From Betaproteobacteria bacterium (GTDB taxonomy: Bacteria; Pseudomonadota; Gammaproteobacteria; Burkholderiales; SG8-39): 64,000 nt of DNA. A program made the translations under genes and the position numbers. The stretch covers positions 102,126 through 166,125 of the forward strand of contig JACPYS010000022.1 of assembly GCA_016195915.1 (NCBI GenBank), in the 5' to 3' direction. The notes beneath the pieces were generated by a model, which had not been told where the DNA came from, made no database searches, and saw nothing but the letters and a program-made list of their open reading frames with translations. Shown in pieces: positions 10,165 to 19,193 of this stretch (positions within the stretch are counted from its first letter, which is position 1; each line of letters opens with the position of its first letter).

Positions 10165-11024
10165 TGCGCCGACCTCGCCGGCATCAGCCCATCGGGCCGC
10201 CACAGGAGGAGTGCGAGCACTGCGCCGTAGAACAGGTAAGCTGCGGCGGAGGGCAGGAAGTACTTGGCCACCGTGTCGATCACCCCGAGCGAAATGGCGG
10301 CGACGAAAGAACCCTTGAAGTTGCCCACCCCGCCCACTCCGACGACCACCAGGAACAGCACGAGGTAGCGCAGCGCGTAATACGGTTCGAGGGGAAGCAG
10401 CGCCGAGCCGACCACGCCGCCCAATCCGGCCAGCGCGCATCCGCCGGCGAAGGTCAGCTGAAACAGGCGGTTGACGTTGATACCGACCGCGCCCGCCATG
10501 CGCGGATTGTCCACCGCAGTGCGCAGCCGCGCCCCGTACAAGGATCGGTCGATGCCGAGCCACAGCGCCAGCGCCAGGGCGAGGCCGAACGCGATGAGAA
10601 ACAGGCGGTAGGCGGGGTACATGCGAAAGCCGATATCGACGAGCCCCGACATGTATTCGGGCAGCGGCAGCGTCTTGATGCTGGTGCCGAATATCGCGGT
10701 CAGCGCTGCGATGACGACAAAGGTGAATCCGAAGGTCATCAGCGCCTGTGCGAGTTCACCCTTGCGATACAGCGGCCGGTACACCAGCACTTCGGCCAGC
10801 GCGCCGGTCAGCCCGGCGACCAGCGCCGCGCCGAACGCCGCGGCGATGAACGGGACGCCCGCGCCAACCGCGACCGCTGCGACATAGCCGCCGATCATCG
10901 CGAACGAGCCGTGCGCGAGGTTCACCACGCGCATCAGACCCATCGTGACCGTCAGCCCCACGGAGATGATGAACAACACCATGCCGTAGGCGATGCCGTC
11001 CAGAACGATGGTGAACTCGCTCAT
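10161..11024 (-). CDS. livH: Branched-chain amino acid ABC transporter permease LivH
   Basis: 287 residues, about eight helices. Starts LDGIAYGMVLFIISVGLTVT with GLMRVVNLAHGSFAMIGGY, the LivH signature, and VVGVGGVGNFKGSFVAA near the C-terminus. Lies 75 nt after the binding-protein gene in the same direction. Confidence 0.92.
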   Translation of the reverse strand: MSEFTIVLDGIAYGMVLFIISVGLTVTMGLMRVVNLAHGSFAMIGGYVAAVAVGAGVPFIAAAFGAALVAGLTGALAEVLVYRPLYRKGELAQALMTFGFTFVVIAALTAIFGTSIKTLPLPEYMSGLVDIGFRMYPAYRLFLIAFGLALALALWLGIDRSLYGARLRTAVDNPRMAGAVGINVNRLFQLTFAGGCALAGLGGVVGSALLPLEPYYALRYLVLFLVVVGVGGVGNFKGSFVAAISLGVIDTVAKYFLPSAAAYLFYGAVLALLLWRPDGLMPARSAQ

Positions 11025-11099
11025 CGCGCGCTCATCGCCCGCTCATTTCGCGCTTACGTCCGGTCAACAGGAGCACTCCGCAGGTGCGGAGACCTGCCA

Positions 11100-12275
11100 T
11101 CACTCCGGGTTGTCTTCCTTCCACGGGTCCTTGACCATCGGGAAGGTCTGGAAGTTGACGTTCACGAGCTTGCCGTCGCGTTCTTCCACACGGCGCAGGT
11201 AGATGTTCTCGACGACGTCGCGTGTCTTCTCGTCGATCCGGAACGGTCCGCGCGGGCTGTTGAACTGCATCCCGCGCCACAGGCCGATCGCCTGATCTCC
11301 CGTCACGCGCGGCCCGAACTTCTCTACCGCTCTGTAGATCACGCGCATGCCGTCATAAGCGCCCACCGACGCCAGGTCGGGCACGGTGTCCTTGCCGAAC
11401 ATCTGGACCAGGTCCGCCCACAGCGCCTTGTTGAGCGGATTGTCCACGGTTTCCGTGTAGTGGAATGAAGTCACCAGTCCGAGCGCGGAGCGGCCGATCT
11501 TCGGCAGGTCGATCTGCTGCGTCTCGGCGGTGCCCAGGAACTTGATGCCTGCGGGCTTCAGGCGCGATGCCCAGGTGTTGATCAGGCCCACTGTCGGCGG
11601 GCCGCCCGGGCCGAACACGAATACGGCGTCGGGCTTTTGCTGCAGGATACGCTCGAAGAACGGCGAGAAGTCCGTGGTCGCGAGCGGAATGCGGATCGAT
11701 TCCATCACCTGCCCGCCACCCGCCTTGAACGCCTTGCTGAAATAGACCTCGGCGTCGTGGCCCGGTGCGTAGTCCGACACGGCGGTCACTACGCGCTTGA
11801 TGTCGTTTTTCACCGCCCATTCCCCGATCGGGCGGGCCGCCTGCGGGATGGTGTGGCTGGTGCGAACGAAGTACGGCGACTTGCGCGTGATCAGCCCGGT
11901 GGCCGCGTTGAAGATGACCGTCGGCATCTTTGCCTCGGTGACCAGGTCCGCCACCGCCAGCGCGTTGGGCGTGAACACGAACCCGCCGAGGAACTGCACC
12001 TTCTCGCGCAGGATCAGTTCTTCGGCCAGTTGCTTGGCGCGCACCGGGTTGGGCCCGCCGTCGTCACGGTAGATCACCTCGATGGTATGGCCGCTGACGG
12101 TCTTGCCGTTTTGCTTCTGGAACACTTCGATCGCCTGCCGGAACTGCTCGCCCCAGCGCGCGAACGGCCCCGAGGAGGACATGATCACGCCGACCTTCAC
12201 GGTGTCGGCGGCGGCAGGTCCGACGGCCAGCATCAGAACGAACAGAATCCGGATTCCCTGCACCAGAGTATGCAT
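11100..12275 (-). CDS. Periplasmic substrate-binding protein of Liv-type ABC system (LivK-like)
   Basis: 391 residues with a signal peptide (ILFVLMLAVGPAAA, cut before DTVKVG). Periplasmic-binding-protein type 1 fold: KVGVIMSSSGPFARWG at the start and the TPNALAVADLV, FGPGGPPTVG segments. First gene of the operon with livHMGF. The ligand may be an amino acid, amide or aromatic acid; the exact one cannot be read from sequence. Confidence 0.88.
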   Translation of the reverse strand: MHTLVQGIRILFVLMLAVGPAAADTVKVGVIMSSSGPFARWGEQFRQAIEVFQKQNGKTVSGHTIEVIYRDDGGPNPVRAKQLAEELILREKVQFLGGFVFTPNALAVADLVTEAKMPTVIFNAATGLITRKSPYFVRTSHTIPQAARPIGEWAVKNDIKRVVTAVSDYAPGHDAEVYFSKAFKAGGGQVMESIRIPLATTDFSPFFERILQQKPDAVFVFGPGGPPTVGLINTWASRLKPAGIKFLGTAETQQIDLPKIGRSALGLVTSFHYTETVDNPLNKALWADLVQMFGKDTVPDLASVGAYDGMRVIYRAVEKFGPRVTGDQAIGLWRGMQFNSPRGPFRIDEKTRDVVENIYLRRVEERDGKLVNVNFQTFPMVKDPWKEDNPE

Positions 12276-12309
12276 TGCGTGTGTCCTCTCGCGAATCGCT
12301 GATGATCTC

Positions 12310-13965
12310 TTATGCCGGTTTCCCGAGATTGGCGATCAGCATGGCTTCCGCAGCGTCGCCGGCAAGGGGCCTGCTAAACAGGTACCCCTGGACTTCCTCA
12401 CAACCATGCTCGACGAGAAACGCCATTTGCTCCTGCGTTTCGACGCCCTCGGCGATCACCCTGAGCCGAAGATTTTTTGCCAAGGTGATGATTGTCTTGG
12501 TGATGGCTGAGTCATCGTTCGAGGTCGGAATGCCGCGCACGAAACACTGATCGATCTTCATGTAATCCAGAGGAAACTGCTTCAGATAGCCAAGCGACGA
12601 GTACTGCGTGCCGAAGTCGTCCAAAGCAATCCCAATTCCGAGCGAGCGAAGCTCCTTGAGCAGGAATACCGTTCTCGCGGGATCTTCCATGACGGCGCTC
12701 TCGGTAATTTCCAGTTCCAGGCTGTCCGCGTCCAGCCCGGTCTCGGCAAGAATTGCCGCGACCCGGTCTTTCAGGTCAATATGTCGCAACTGTCGCGCTG
12801 AAAGATTGACTGCCATTCGAAAGGGCGAAATACCGCTGGCAAGCCAGGTCTTTTGCTGTGCGCAACTGGTACGGAGCACCCATTCCCCGATCTCATCGAT
12901 CATGCCGGCTTGCTCCGCAATCGGGATGAACTTGCCGGGCGGTACCAACCCGAGCTCAGGATGGCGCCATCGCAGCAATGCTTCAACGGCTGTAATCCTG
13001 CCGCTCGAAAGATCGGCCCTGGGCTGATAGTTCATGAAGAACTCATTGCGCTCGAGCGCGCTGCGCAAGTAGTTTTGCAGCGTAAACGTTTCCACCGCCA
13101 GGGTGTGCAGCTCCGGCGAAAAGTAGCTGCAGCGATTGCGCCCCTGCTCCTTGGCCGCGTACAGGGCAGCGCTGGCATTCGCGATGAGCTTGGCGGCAGT
13201 CGCTCCATCCTGCGGGTAACAGCTGATGCCGATGCTCAATGAAACGTAGATGTCATGGTTTGCGGCGGAAAACGGCCGTACCAGCGACGTCCGGAGATGC
13301 TCTGCCGCCGCCGCAATTTGGCTGCTCGTCTGGTCCTCGAGTATGACCGCGAATTGGTTGGCACCAAGCCTTGCCAGGACGTCGAGTTCGTGCAACTGAC
13401 CGCGCAGGTGCTTCGACAACTCGAGCAACAGCTCATCACCCGCCTGATATCCGAGCGACTCGTTGATCTTGCCGAAATTATCCACATCGGCAATCAGTAC
13501 GCCGACGGTTGTGCCACGCCGCATCGCGCGCTTCACCGCGGTATCGCAGCTTTCGCTGAGCAGGGCTCGATTTGGCAGCTGCGTCAACCGGTCGTGGTGG
13601 GAAAGAAAGGTGGTCGAACGCAGCCGGCGCACCATGAGCTTCGAGACCTCGAGCCCGACTTCGGGATTGGCACGCAACAACTCGAGGAAGCGTTGCCGGT
13701 TCATCGCGACGACTTCGCAATCAGTCAGGGCGATCGCCGAGGCGCTGCGCTGATGTACCTGCTCGTCGAGAATTGCCATCTCACCCAGGAGATCGCCCTC
13801 GCCGGCGGTCTCGAGCACAAGATCCCCGACTCTGATCTCGGCTTGCCCGGACTTGACGATGTACAACACCTCGCCTAGGGCACCCATCTCGAAGATCGAA
13901 CTGCCGGCTGGCTTGATCTCCGCCAGATCCAGTCCGGACAGAACGGTGGTGAAGTCAAAGCGCAT
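12310..13965 (-). CDS. Cyclic-nucleotide-binding, GGDEF and EAL domain protein
   Basis: Cyclic-di-GMP signalling protein, 551 residues, no signal or membrane helix. N-terminal cNMP-binding beta-barrel (about 10-125), a GGDEF-type domain (130-285) whose catalytic motif reads GANQF and is therefore probably inactive, and an EAL domain with intact EALLRWRHP, ITESAVME, DDFGTQYSSLGYL. Most likely a phosphodiesterase degrading c-di-GMP, with the degenerate GGDEF as a GTP sensor. Separated from the Liv operon by 34 nt, same strand. Confidence 0.88.
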   Translation of the reverse strand: MRFDFTTVLSGLDLAEIKPAGSSIFEMGALGEVLYIVKSGQAEIRVGDLVLETAGEGDLLGEMAILDEQVHQRSASAIALTDCEVVAMNRQRFLELLRANPEVGLEVSKLMVRRLRSTTFLSHHDRLTQLPNRALLSESCDTAVKRAMRRGTTVGVLIADVDNFGKINESLGYQAGDELLLELSKHLRGQLHELDVLARLGANQFAVILEDQTSSQIAAAAEHLRTSLVRPFSAANHDIYVSLSIGISCYPQDGATAAKLIANASAALYAAKEQGRNRCSYFSPELHTLAVETFTLQNYLRSALERNEFFMNYQPRADLSSGRITAVEALLRWRHPELGLVPPGKFIPIAEQAGMIDEIGEWVLRTSCAQQKTWLASGISPFRMAVNLSARQLRHIDLKDRVAAILAETGLDADSLELEITESAVMEDPARTVFLLKELRSLGIGIALDDFGTQYSSLGYLKQFPLDYMKIDQCFVRGIPTSNDDSAITKTIITLAKNLRLRVIAEGVETQEQMAFLVEHGCEEVQGYLFSRPLAGDAAEAMLIANLGKPA

Positions 13966-13978
13966 TTCGCTGCACCCC

Positions 13979-14224
13979 TTAACACGTCGAAGGCGAACCG
14001 ATGAGCCTGCAGTTCAGGTTAGCACGTAGCACGTATGGTGTTCTCGCGCAACCCGGCGCATCCGGCTCACGCAGCGCGTCGGAAAGCACAACGAGCCTTT
14101 TCCGCGGAGGGGTGTTGATCGAGAAGAAGCTGATCCGGTCGACCTTCGGGGCCCCCTGTGCCCGAACGGCAAATGGCGCCGGGCTGAGCGCGAGGACTGC
14201 AAGCAACGTGTCACGCCTGTTCAT
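13979..14224 (-). pseudogene. Truncated ABC_sub_bind solute-binding protein (N-terminal fragment)
   Basis: The ATG at 14224 opens the paralogue family signal peptide MNRRDTLLAVLALSPAPFAV(RAQ), then about 25 related residues, after which the frame wanders and stops at 81 residues (full length about 325). The standard leader precedes it. It is a distant member of the array at 40-57 kb and lies in the opposite direction. Confidence 0.75.
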
Positions 14225-14314
14225 TCGATCTCCTCCGATCGCTACGAAGCAGCGCAAGCAGCGGGACCAGTAGGCGGGAAGGCCAGTCAACCCTGGTCGG
14301 AGATCAGTCTACGC
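14225..14314 (-). promoter_or_regulatory. Conserved solute-binding-protein leader, copy G
   Basis: Starts GCGTAGACTGA, then GGGTTGACTGG, a GGC-cttccc-GCC hairpin, and GCTTGCGCTGCTTCGTAGCG, ending GGAGGAGATCGA at the ATG. TAGACT to ATG is 81 nt, as in the copies at 39915, 43275, 48852, 55642 and 57268. Confidence 0.7.
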
Positions 14315-14925
14315 CTTCAATACGTTGCACAGAATTGTCTTAAGTGAATAGTCTGCAATAGACATCCATATCTGGCTGTCCGATCTTTCGCGACCATTTC
14401 TTGATTTCACTTGAGAGTTCTTGGTTGCCCCCTTCATTTACCACGGCGCCTGAATTCGGACGGTTCTATCGGTTATCTGAATGTCCGATCCGGCGAAGTC
14501 ACTTTCGATCAAATCGTGGTGGGTGGATGAACGCTTTCGGGAACGAGCTCCGACCGCTCAGGCCGATTCGAGATTTCTGATCAGACCTTGATTCCGGTCG
14601 CCAGGGCCTCGCTCACTTCGATCCACAGATCGCCAAATCCGGCGTGCGGTCGTCGACGCCGAGGACTGCGACAAGTCCGTCGGTGCCCCGAGAGTGATCG
14701 AGCTTCGCCGGTCGATGTAGGTGTTGAACGCAATGCCCAGCGGCGCTCTGGCGAGGGGCGCGCAGACGGCGGGACTCAAGGCGCATCGCGCCTTGAGTAT
14801 GGCGCTCCGAGCATAGCCGGTCTGGGAACCACGCCGATCGGCGAGTTGGACATGGTGATCGGAGCGCATGAAGAGATTCGTGATAATCTGAATTTGCCCG
14901 GTGCTGCTCAGCAAGGAGGCCGATT
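14315..14925. other. Gene-poor stretch with degenerate fragments
   Basis: No intact gene. Near 14818-14915 (plus) the words TPIGELDMVIGAHEEIRDN resemble the C-terminal part of a VapC PIN domain (IG..D.LIAAHA), out of any full frame, so possibly a vapC relic. Minus-strand frames at 14560-14790 show scattered unidentified protein-like words split over three frames. The first 200 nt show nothing. Confidence 0.4.
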
Positions 14926-15168
14926 ATGCAGTGGAATGAACGGATCGAGATCAACCCGGCGGTGCTTGCCGGAAAGCCGGTTATCCGGGGCACGCGCCTG
15001 GCAGTGGACTTCATTGTTGGCTTGCTTGCCCAAGGATGGACGCAAGCCGACATCCTGCGCAACTACCCCGGCGTTTCCCACGATGATATTTCCGCCTGTC
15101 TCCAATACGCCAGCGAAGCATTGCGAGCTGAAAAGGTATATCCGCTTACGCCTGCCGGTGCCGGCTGA
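14926..15168 (+). CDS. DUF433 antitoxin-like protein
   Basis: 80 residues. DUF433 signature: RIEINPAVLAGKPVIRGTRL, then VDFIVGLLAQGWTQADILRNYPGVSHDDI, a short winged-helix-like DNA-binding fold. Such genes pair with DUF5615 PIN-like toxins, as here (next start 2 nt on). AGGAGG lies upstream of the ATG. Confidence 0.88.
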   Translation: MQWNERIEINPAVLAGKPVIRGTRLAVDFIVGLLAQGWTQADILRNYPGVSHDDISACLQYASEALRAEKVYPLTPAGAG

Positions 15169-15170
15169 CG

Positions 15171-15533
15171 GTGCGCTTTCTAGCAAACGAGAATTTCCCT
15201 GGCGATGCCGTTACAGCGCTTCGGGCCGCCGGACATGATCTGGCTTGGGTCCGGACCGATGCGCCAGGCAGTCTTGATCCGGATGTGTTGGCACGAGCCG
15301 TGCGCGAGAACCGTGTCCTGCTGACCTTCGACAAGGACTTCGGCGAACTTGCCTGGCGCGCCGGACTGCCGGCAACCGCTGGCATCGTCCTGTTTCGTCT
15401 TCCGATGCCGTCGCCTGTTGACGTGGGTCGGGAGATTGCGGGAATCATCGGAAGTCGCGGGGATTGGGCCGTTCAGTTTTCGGTCGTCGAACCCGGCCGC
15501 GTTCGCATGAGATCGCTGCCTTCCAGATCCTAA
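15171..15533 (+). CDS. DUF5615 PIN-like toxin
   Basis: 120 residues from a GTG start. MRFLANENFPGDAVTALRAA carries the Asn-Glu form of the PIN acidic site; LTFDKDFGELA has the second acidic cluster. Likely an RNase toxin paired with the upstream DUF433 protein. C-terminus (VEPGRVRMRSLPS) matches the family end, so the gene appears intact. Confidence 0.88.
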   Translation: MRFLANENFPGDAVTALRAAGHDLAWVRTDAPGSLDPDVLARAVRENRVLLTFDKDFGELAWRAGLPATAGIVLFRLPMPSPVDVGREIAGIIGSRGDWAVQFSVVEPGRVRMRSLPSRS

Positions 15534-15615
15534 GTCGGCATTTCCATCGTGCCGAGTCCTTTGGCCTGCTCGCGCGCAATCACCTGCACCAAAGTCGAGC
15601 GCTCGGTCACACTGC

Positions 15616-15852
15616 TTGAAACGTCCGCAGTCGGGCGAAGGCTGGATCATTGTCGTGCGGCGGAACGAACACCCGCCAGTTCATGCGCATGTATTGCATC
15701 CGGATGGCAAGGTGGCCGTGTAGCTGTCAGGCAAGGTCGTCAATTCCGGTGTGCCCGCGAAAGTGTTGCGCGCCGCACAGGCATGGATCGACACCAATAA
15801 CAAGGAAGTCCGCCGCGAGTGTGCGGCGATGAACAATCCGCGCAGGAGATAG
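15616..15852 (+). pseudogene. DUF4160-like protein with internal UAG
   Basis: In-frame words GWIIVVRRNEHPPVHAHVLH and, after a TAG at 15721, LSGKVVNSGVPAKVL, then WIDTNNKEV match a DUF4160 protein. The stop replaces a position usually aromatic after KVAV (TAC to TAG would be one change). No start codon or proper N-terminus was found, so the gene is probably dead. It ends 3 nt before its usual partner, a DUF2442 protein. Confidence 0.6.
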
Positions 15853-15855
15853 GTT

Positions 15856-16350
15856 ATGAGACAGAAAAATGCAAACCGGCTGCAATCCGTCAGTGTCAAA
15901 GCGGGCATGGTGCTGGCGGCGACTTATACCGGAGGCAATACGATCCGCGTCGATCTGGGCGATGTAGCTCGACGGTTGGAGGCATTCGCGCCGCTGGAAT
16001 CGCGCCGCGAGTTTCGTCGCGCTGCCGTGGTCGACTTCGGGTGGGCGGTGGAACGGCCGTGCGGGGCATCCCTGGATTCCGACCGATTGCTGGAAATGGC
16101 GCTGGAACAGCAAGGGCAGGTGGCCAATGTCGATTTTCGCCGCTGGCAGGACCGGCACCAACTTTCCCTCACGGATGCAGCGAAAGCGATCGGTCTTACC
16201 CGCCGTACGGTGAGTCAGTACCGCACCGGTGCGCGTCCCGTTCCGCGTACCGTGACGCTCGCCTGCAAGGGATGGGAGGTGGAACGCGGTTGGCCGAAGC
16301 GCGGTCGAGTCAAGCAGATGGGAGACGCTACTCGCTCCGCGCACGGCTAG
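15856..16350 (+). CDS. DUF2442 protein with C-terminal helix-turn-helix
   Basis: 164 residues. DUF2442 fold at about 10-75 (VDLGDVARRLEAFAPL, VVDFGWAVERPCGASLDSDRL), then a DNA-binding helix-turn-helix at 100-145 (LTDAAKAIGLTRRTVSQYR). Probably the antitoxin-like repressor of a DUF4160/DUF2442 pair. A ribosome site (AGGAGA) lies just upstream. With its partner broken it may be an orphan. Confidence 0.75.
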   Translation: MRQKNANRLQSVSVKAGMVLAATYTGGNTIRVDLGDVARRLEAFAPLESRREFRRAAVVDFGWAVERPCGASLDSDRLLEMALEQQGQVANVDFRRWQDRHQLSLTDAAKAIGLTRRTVSQYRTGARPVPRTVTLACKGWEVERGWPKRGRVKQMGDATRSAHG

Positions 16351-16353
16351 CCT

Positions 16354-16425
16354 TCAGTCCGCTTTGATGCCCGCCTTGCGGATCACCTCGCCCCAGCGCG
16401 GCGTGTCGCGGCGGATGATTTCCAT
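16354..16425 (-). pseudogene. 3' remnant of a tctC (Bug) gene
   Basis: 23 codons ending EIIRRDTPRWGEVIRKAGIKAD and a stop, the usual C-terminus of TctC solute receptors (compare the endings at 22010, 23722, 38340). The rest of the gene is missing; the neighbour downstream of the remnant's 5' side is the alkylsulfatase gene. Confidence 0.6.
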
Positions 16426-16470
16426 GCATGACCGCTCCGGGTGTCGGTTTGCGAATTTCCCCCATAGCAG

Positions 16471-18438
16471 TCACTTGGTGACGATCTGGAAGGTTCCGGG
16501 TGCCTTGTCGATCAGCGTGAAGAAACGCACGAGATCGATCTTGCTGCCGTCGACCTTGAGCTCGTCGCTGAGCAAGGTGTCCTTTACGCCCGCGGTGCCG
16601 GCCATCATCTTGACGAAGATATCCTTGGTCAGCGTCAGAGTCGCGTTGGCGTCGGCCGCGGGCGCGGCTTTCTTGTGGTGCAGCACCGCGTTCTCGATCC
16701 ACAGCACGAAGGATTCCCTGGTGTCCGACAGAACCAGATTGACCTTCAGGTTCTTGCCCTCGGCGGCGGGTCCGTCCAGGCCTGCGGCCATGGCTTCGAG
16801 GAAGCGCTCGATCGGGGTTTGCGCCAGCATTTCGATGAAGCTGGCGCGGCTGATGCCCTTCTTTGGCGGGCCGTTGCGCAGTTCGGCGGCAGCGGTAAGG
16901 TAGCTGTTGCGCCAGGTCGCCGCCTCGGCCATGTAGCCCAGCTGGTCGTAGGTTCGCGCCAACAGTTCTTTCGCGCCCTTGTGATCGGGCTGGCCGAAGA
17001 CGGCATGGTTCAGCAATTCTGCCGCCCAGCGGTATTCGCCCCTGTCGAACGCGGCCTGCGCGGCCGCGACGGCCTTGCCGGCGCCACCAATGAGTTCCAG
17101 ATAGCGCCTGGACGATTCTTGCGGAGGTAGCGGGTCCAAGTTCGCCGGATTGCCGTCGTAGGCGCCGAGGTAGAACTGGTAGACCGCCTTGACGTTGTGG
17201 CGCAAGTCACCGTAGTAGCCGCGCGCGCCGAAGTAGGAGGCGAGCGACTTGGGCAGCTTCACCGTGTCGGCGATCTCGCGCGGCGTGTAGCCGGCGTTGA
17301 TCAGGCGCACTGTCTGGTCATGAGTGTACTTGTAGACGTCGCGGTGCTTGGTGATGAACTCGGCGATGCGCGCGTTGCCCCAGATCGGCCAATTGTGCTG
17401 GCCGAAATAGACTTCGATGCCGCCGATGTGTTCTAGCGCCTGCTCCATGTACGCGGCCCAACGCAGCGAGTCGCGCACCTTGGCGCCGCGAACCGGCAGC
17501 AGGTTGTGCATGGTCTGCGCCAGATTCTCGGCACCGCCATAGGCCTTCTTCTCGGGGATCGTGAAAGTCAGCTCGGCCGGGGCCTCGGCACCGGGCACGT
17601 TGTGGAACACGAAGCGCACGCCGTCCAAGCTCAGTTCCTGCGTCGGCTGGGTGACGAGCTGCGTCGGCTGCAAAATGCCGAAGTTGCCGTACGCCACGCC
17701 CTTGCCCAGCCCGGAGTCGACCATGCCCTTCGGCGAACGCTCCAGGTCCCTGCCGAACTGGTACAGCGAACGCCGGCCCATCGCGGTGCCGACCATCACG
17801 TTCTCGCTCGTGGCTTCTTCCATGAAGCCCTCGGATGCGATTACCGGGACCTTGCGCTCGGCCGCGTCCTTGGGCGATATGACGCCCAACGCGCCGCCGA
17901 AGTGGTCGATGTGACTGTGCGTGAACACGATCGCCGACACTGGCTTGTCGCCGAGGTGCTTGCGTGCGAAGGCCAGCGCCGCCGCTGCGCTCTCACGGCT
18001 GGTCAGCGTATCCACCACGATCCACCCGCTCCGGCCTTCGACCAGCGTCATATTGGCGACATCGAAGCCGCGCACCTGGTAGATGCCGTCGGTCACCTTG
18101 AACAGGCCGATGTGGGCATTGAGGATCGCGTGCCGCCACAGGCTGGCGTTGACCGTCGGTGGTGCCTTGCCGTCGACGAACTTGAAGGCGTCGAAGTCGA
18201 TCAGCACCGAGCTGTCCGCGGCGAGGATCTGTCCCGCAGGCCGGGCGATGAAGCCGCGCTTGGCGTCCTCGAAGTCCTGCTGATCGTCGAGCTTGAGTTC
18301 CTGCACCAACTGCTCATTGGCCATGCGCGTCGCCGCCGTGGCCTCGCCCGCGGCGCCGCCGATTCCGGTGTTCTTGCCGCACCCGGCCACCAACAACAGC
18401 AGCGCGGCGAATGTCGAGCAGTAAAGTGTCTTCATCAT
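16471..18438 (-). CDS. Alkyl/aryl-sulfatase (metallo-beta-lactamase fold) lipoprotein
   Basis: Type III sulfatase family (SdsA1/BDS1), cleaving alkyl sulfate esters. 655 residues. Lipoprotein signal LLLLVAGC; zinc motif THSHIDHFGG (about 170-180); further metal ligands near GAEAPAELTF and GQHNWPIWG. A dimerisation domain follows (DQTVRLINAGYTPREIADTV) and a C-terminal SCP2-like domain (from about 530). Length is normal. Strand opposite to the GMC pair. Confidence 0.88.
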   Translation of the reverse strand: MMKTLYCSTFAALLLLVAGCGKNTGIGGAAGEATAATRMANEQLVQELKLDDQQDFEDAKRGFIARPAGQILAADSSVLIDFDAFKFVDGKAPPTVNASLWRHAILNAHIGLFKVTDGIYQVRGFDVANMTLVEGRSGWIVVDTLTSRESAAAALAFARKHLGDKPVSAIVFTHSHIDHFGGALGVISPKDAAERKVPVIASEGFMEEATSENVMVGTAMGRRSLYQFGRDLERSPKGMVDSGLGKGVAYGNFGILQPTQLVTQPTQELSLDGVRFVFHNVPGAEAPAELTFTIPEKKAYGGAENLAQTMHNLLPVRGAKVRDSLRWAAYMEQALEHIGGIEVYFGQHNWPIWGNARIAEFITKHRDVYKYTHDQTVRLINAGYTPREIADTVKLPKSLASYFGARGYYGDLRHNVKAVYQFYLGAYDGNPANLDPLPPQESSRRYLELIGGAGKAVAAAQAAFDRGEYRWAAELLNHAVFGQPDHKGAKELLARTYDQLGYMAEAATWRNSYLTAAAELRNGPPKKGISRASFIEMLAQTPIERFLEAMAAGLDGPAAEGKNLKVNLVLSDTRESFVLWIENAVLHHKKAAPAADANATLTLTKDIFVKMMAGTAGVKDTLLSDELKVDGSKIDLVRFFTLIDKAPGTFQIVTK

Positions 18439-18593
18439 CGTGGTTTCCTTTGGAGTTCGCCGAAATTCAGGCGTTCGAGCGGATCAGGCCGGCGGCCTTT
18501 TCGCGATTGTCCCGGACCGATGGTGGGGTGGGCGGTAAAGCAAGCGCCGAGGTATGGAATGATATATTGATGCTGCAGTTTCACAGAGGAACC

Positions 18594-19184
18594 ATGAAAT
18601 CTGGACGGGCATCCGCAGAGCACGATAGGAAGCATGACCTGTCGCGGCGCGACTTCCTGAGGATCGGCGCGGGCTTTTCGGCGGCGCTGGCTTGCGCCAG
18701 CGCGCTTGGCGTGCTCGGCGGTTGCGGCGAGGTGGCAAAGTCACCTGCAAAGAACTTTGGCTTTCTGCGCGAAAGCGACCTTGAGCTCTTTGGCGCGCTC
18801 GCGCCAGTCGTAGTTCTCGATCTCGCGCAATTGGCCGCAGCACGGCGCAGTGAGCGTCTTGGCGACGTCTTGCACAAGCTTGACGCCACCTGCAGCGCGC
18901 TGGACCTTGGCAAACAGCACGAACTGCGCAAGCTGCTGGACCTGCTCGCTTTCGCGCCGCTGCGCTACTTGCTCGCCGGAGTGGGCGCATGGAATGAGGC
19001 CAGTACCGAGACGCTGCAGGAATTTCTGACGCGCTGGCGTGGCAGCCGATTCGCCACACTCAACGCCGGCGGCAATGTTCTGGTCAAGCTTGTCTCCACC
19101 AGCTATTACGCACTGCCGGCGACCTGGCAGGCGTCCGGTTACCCCGGGCCGCTCGAACGCCTCTACAAGGCAGTCAACTCTTGA
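18594..19184 (+). CDS. Tat-exported small subunit of a GMC-type dehydrogenase
   Basis: 196 residues from ATG 18594, chosen for AGAGGA directly upstream. Tat motif SRRDFLRIG, hydrophobic core, and a possible lipobox (VLGGC). The rest is helical and resembles small gamma/'subunit 3' partners of FAD-dependent gluconate-type dehydrogenases. The FAD subunit follows 9 nt later and carries no own signal, so it may be exported with this protein. Confidence 0.75.
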   Translation: MKSGRASAEHDRKHDLSRRDFLRIGAGFSAALACASALGVLGGCGEVAKSPAKNFGFLRESDLELFGALAPVVVLDLAQLAAARRSERLGDVLHKLDATCSALDLGKQHELRKLLDLLAFAPLRYLLAGVGAWNEASTETLQEFLTRWRGSRFATLNAGGNVLVKLVSTSYYALPATWQASGYPGPLERLYKAVNS

Positions 19185-19193
19185 AAGCCGATC

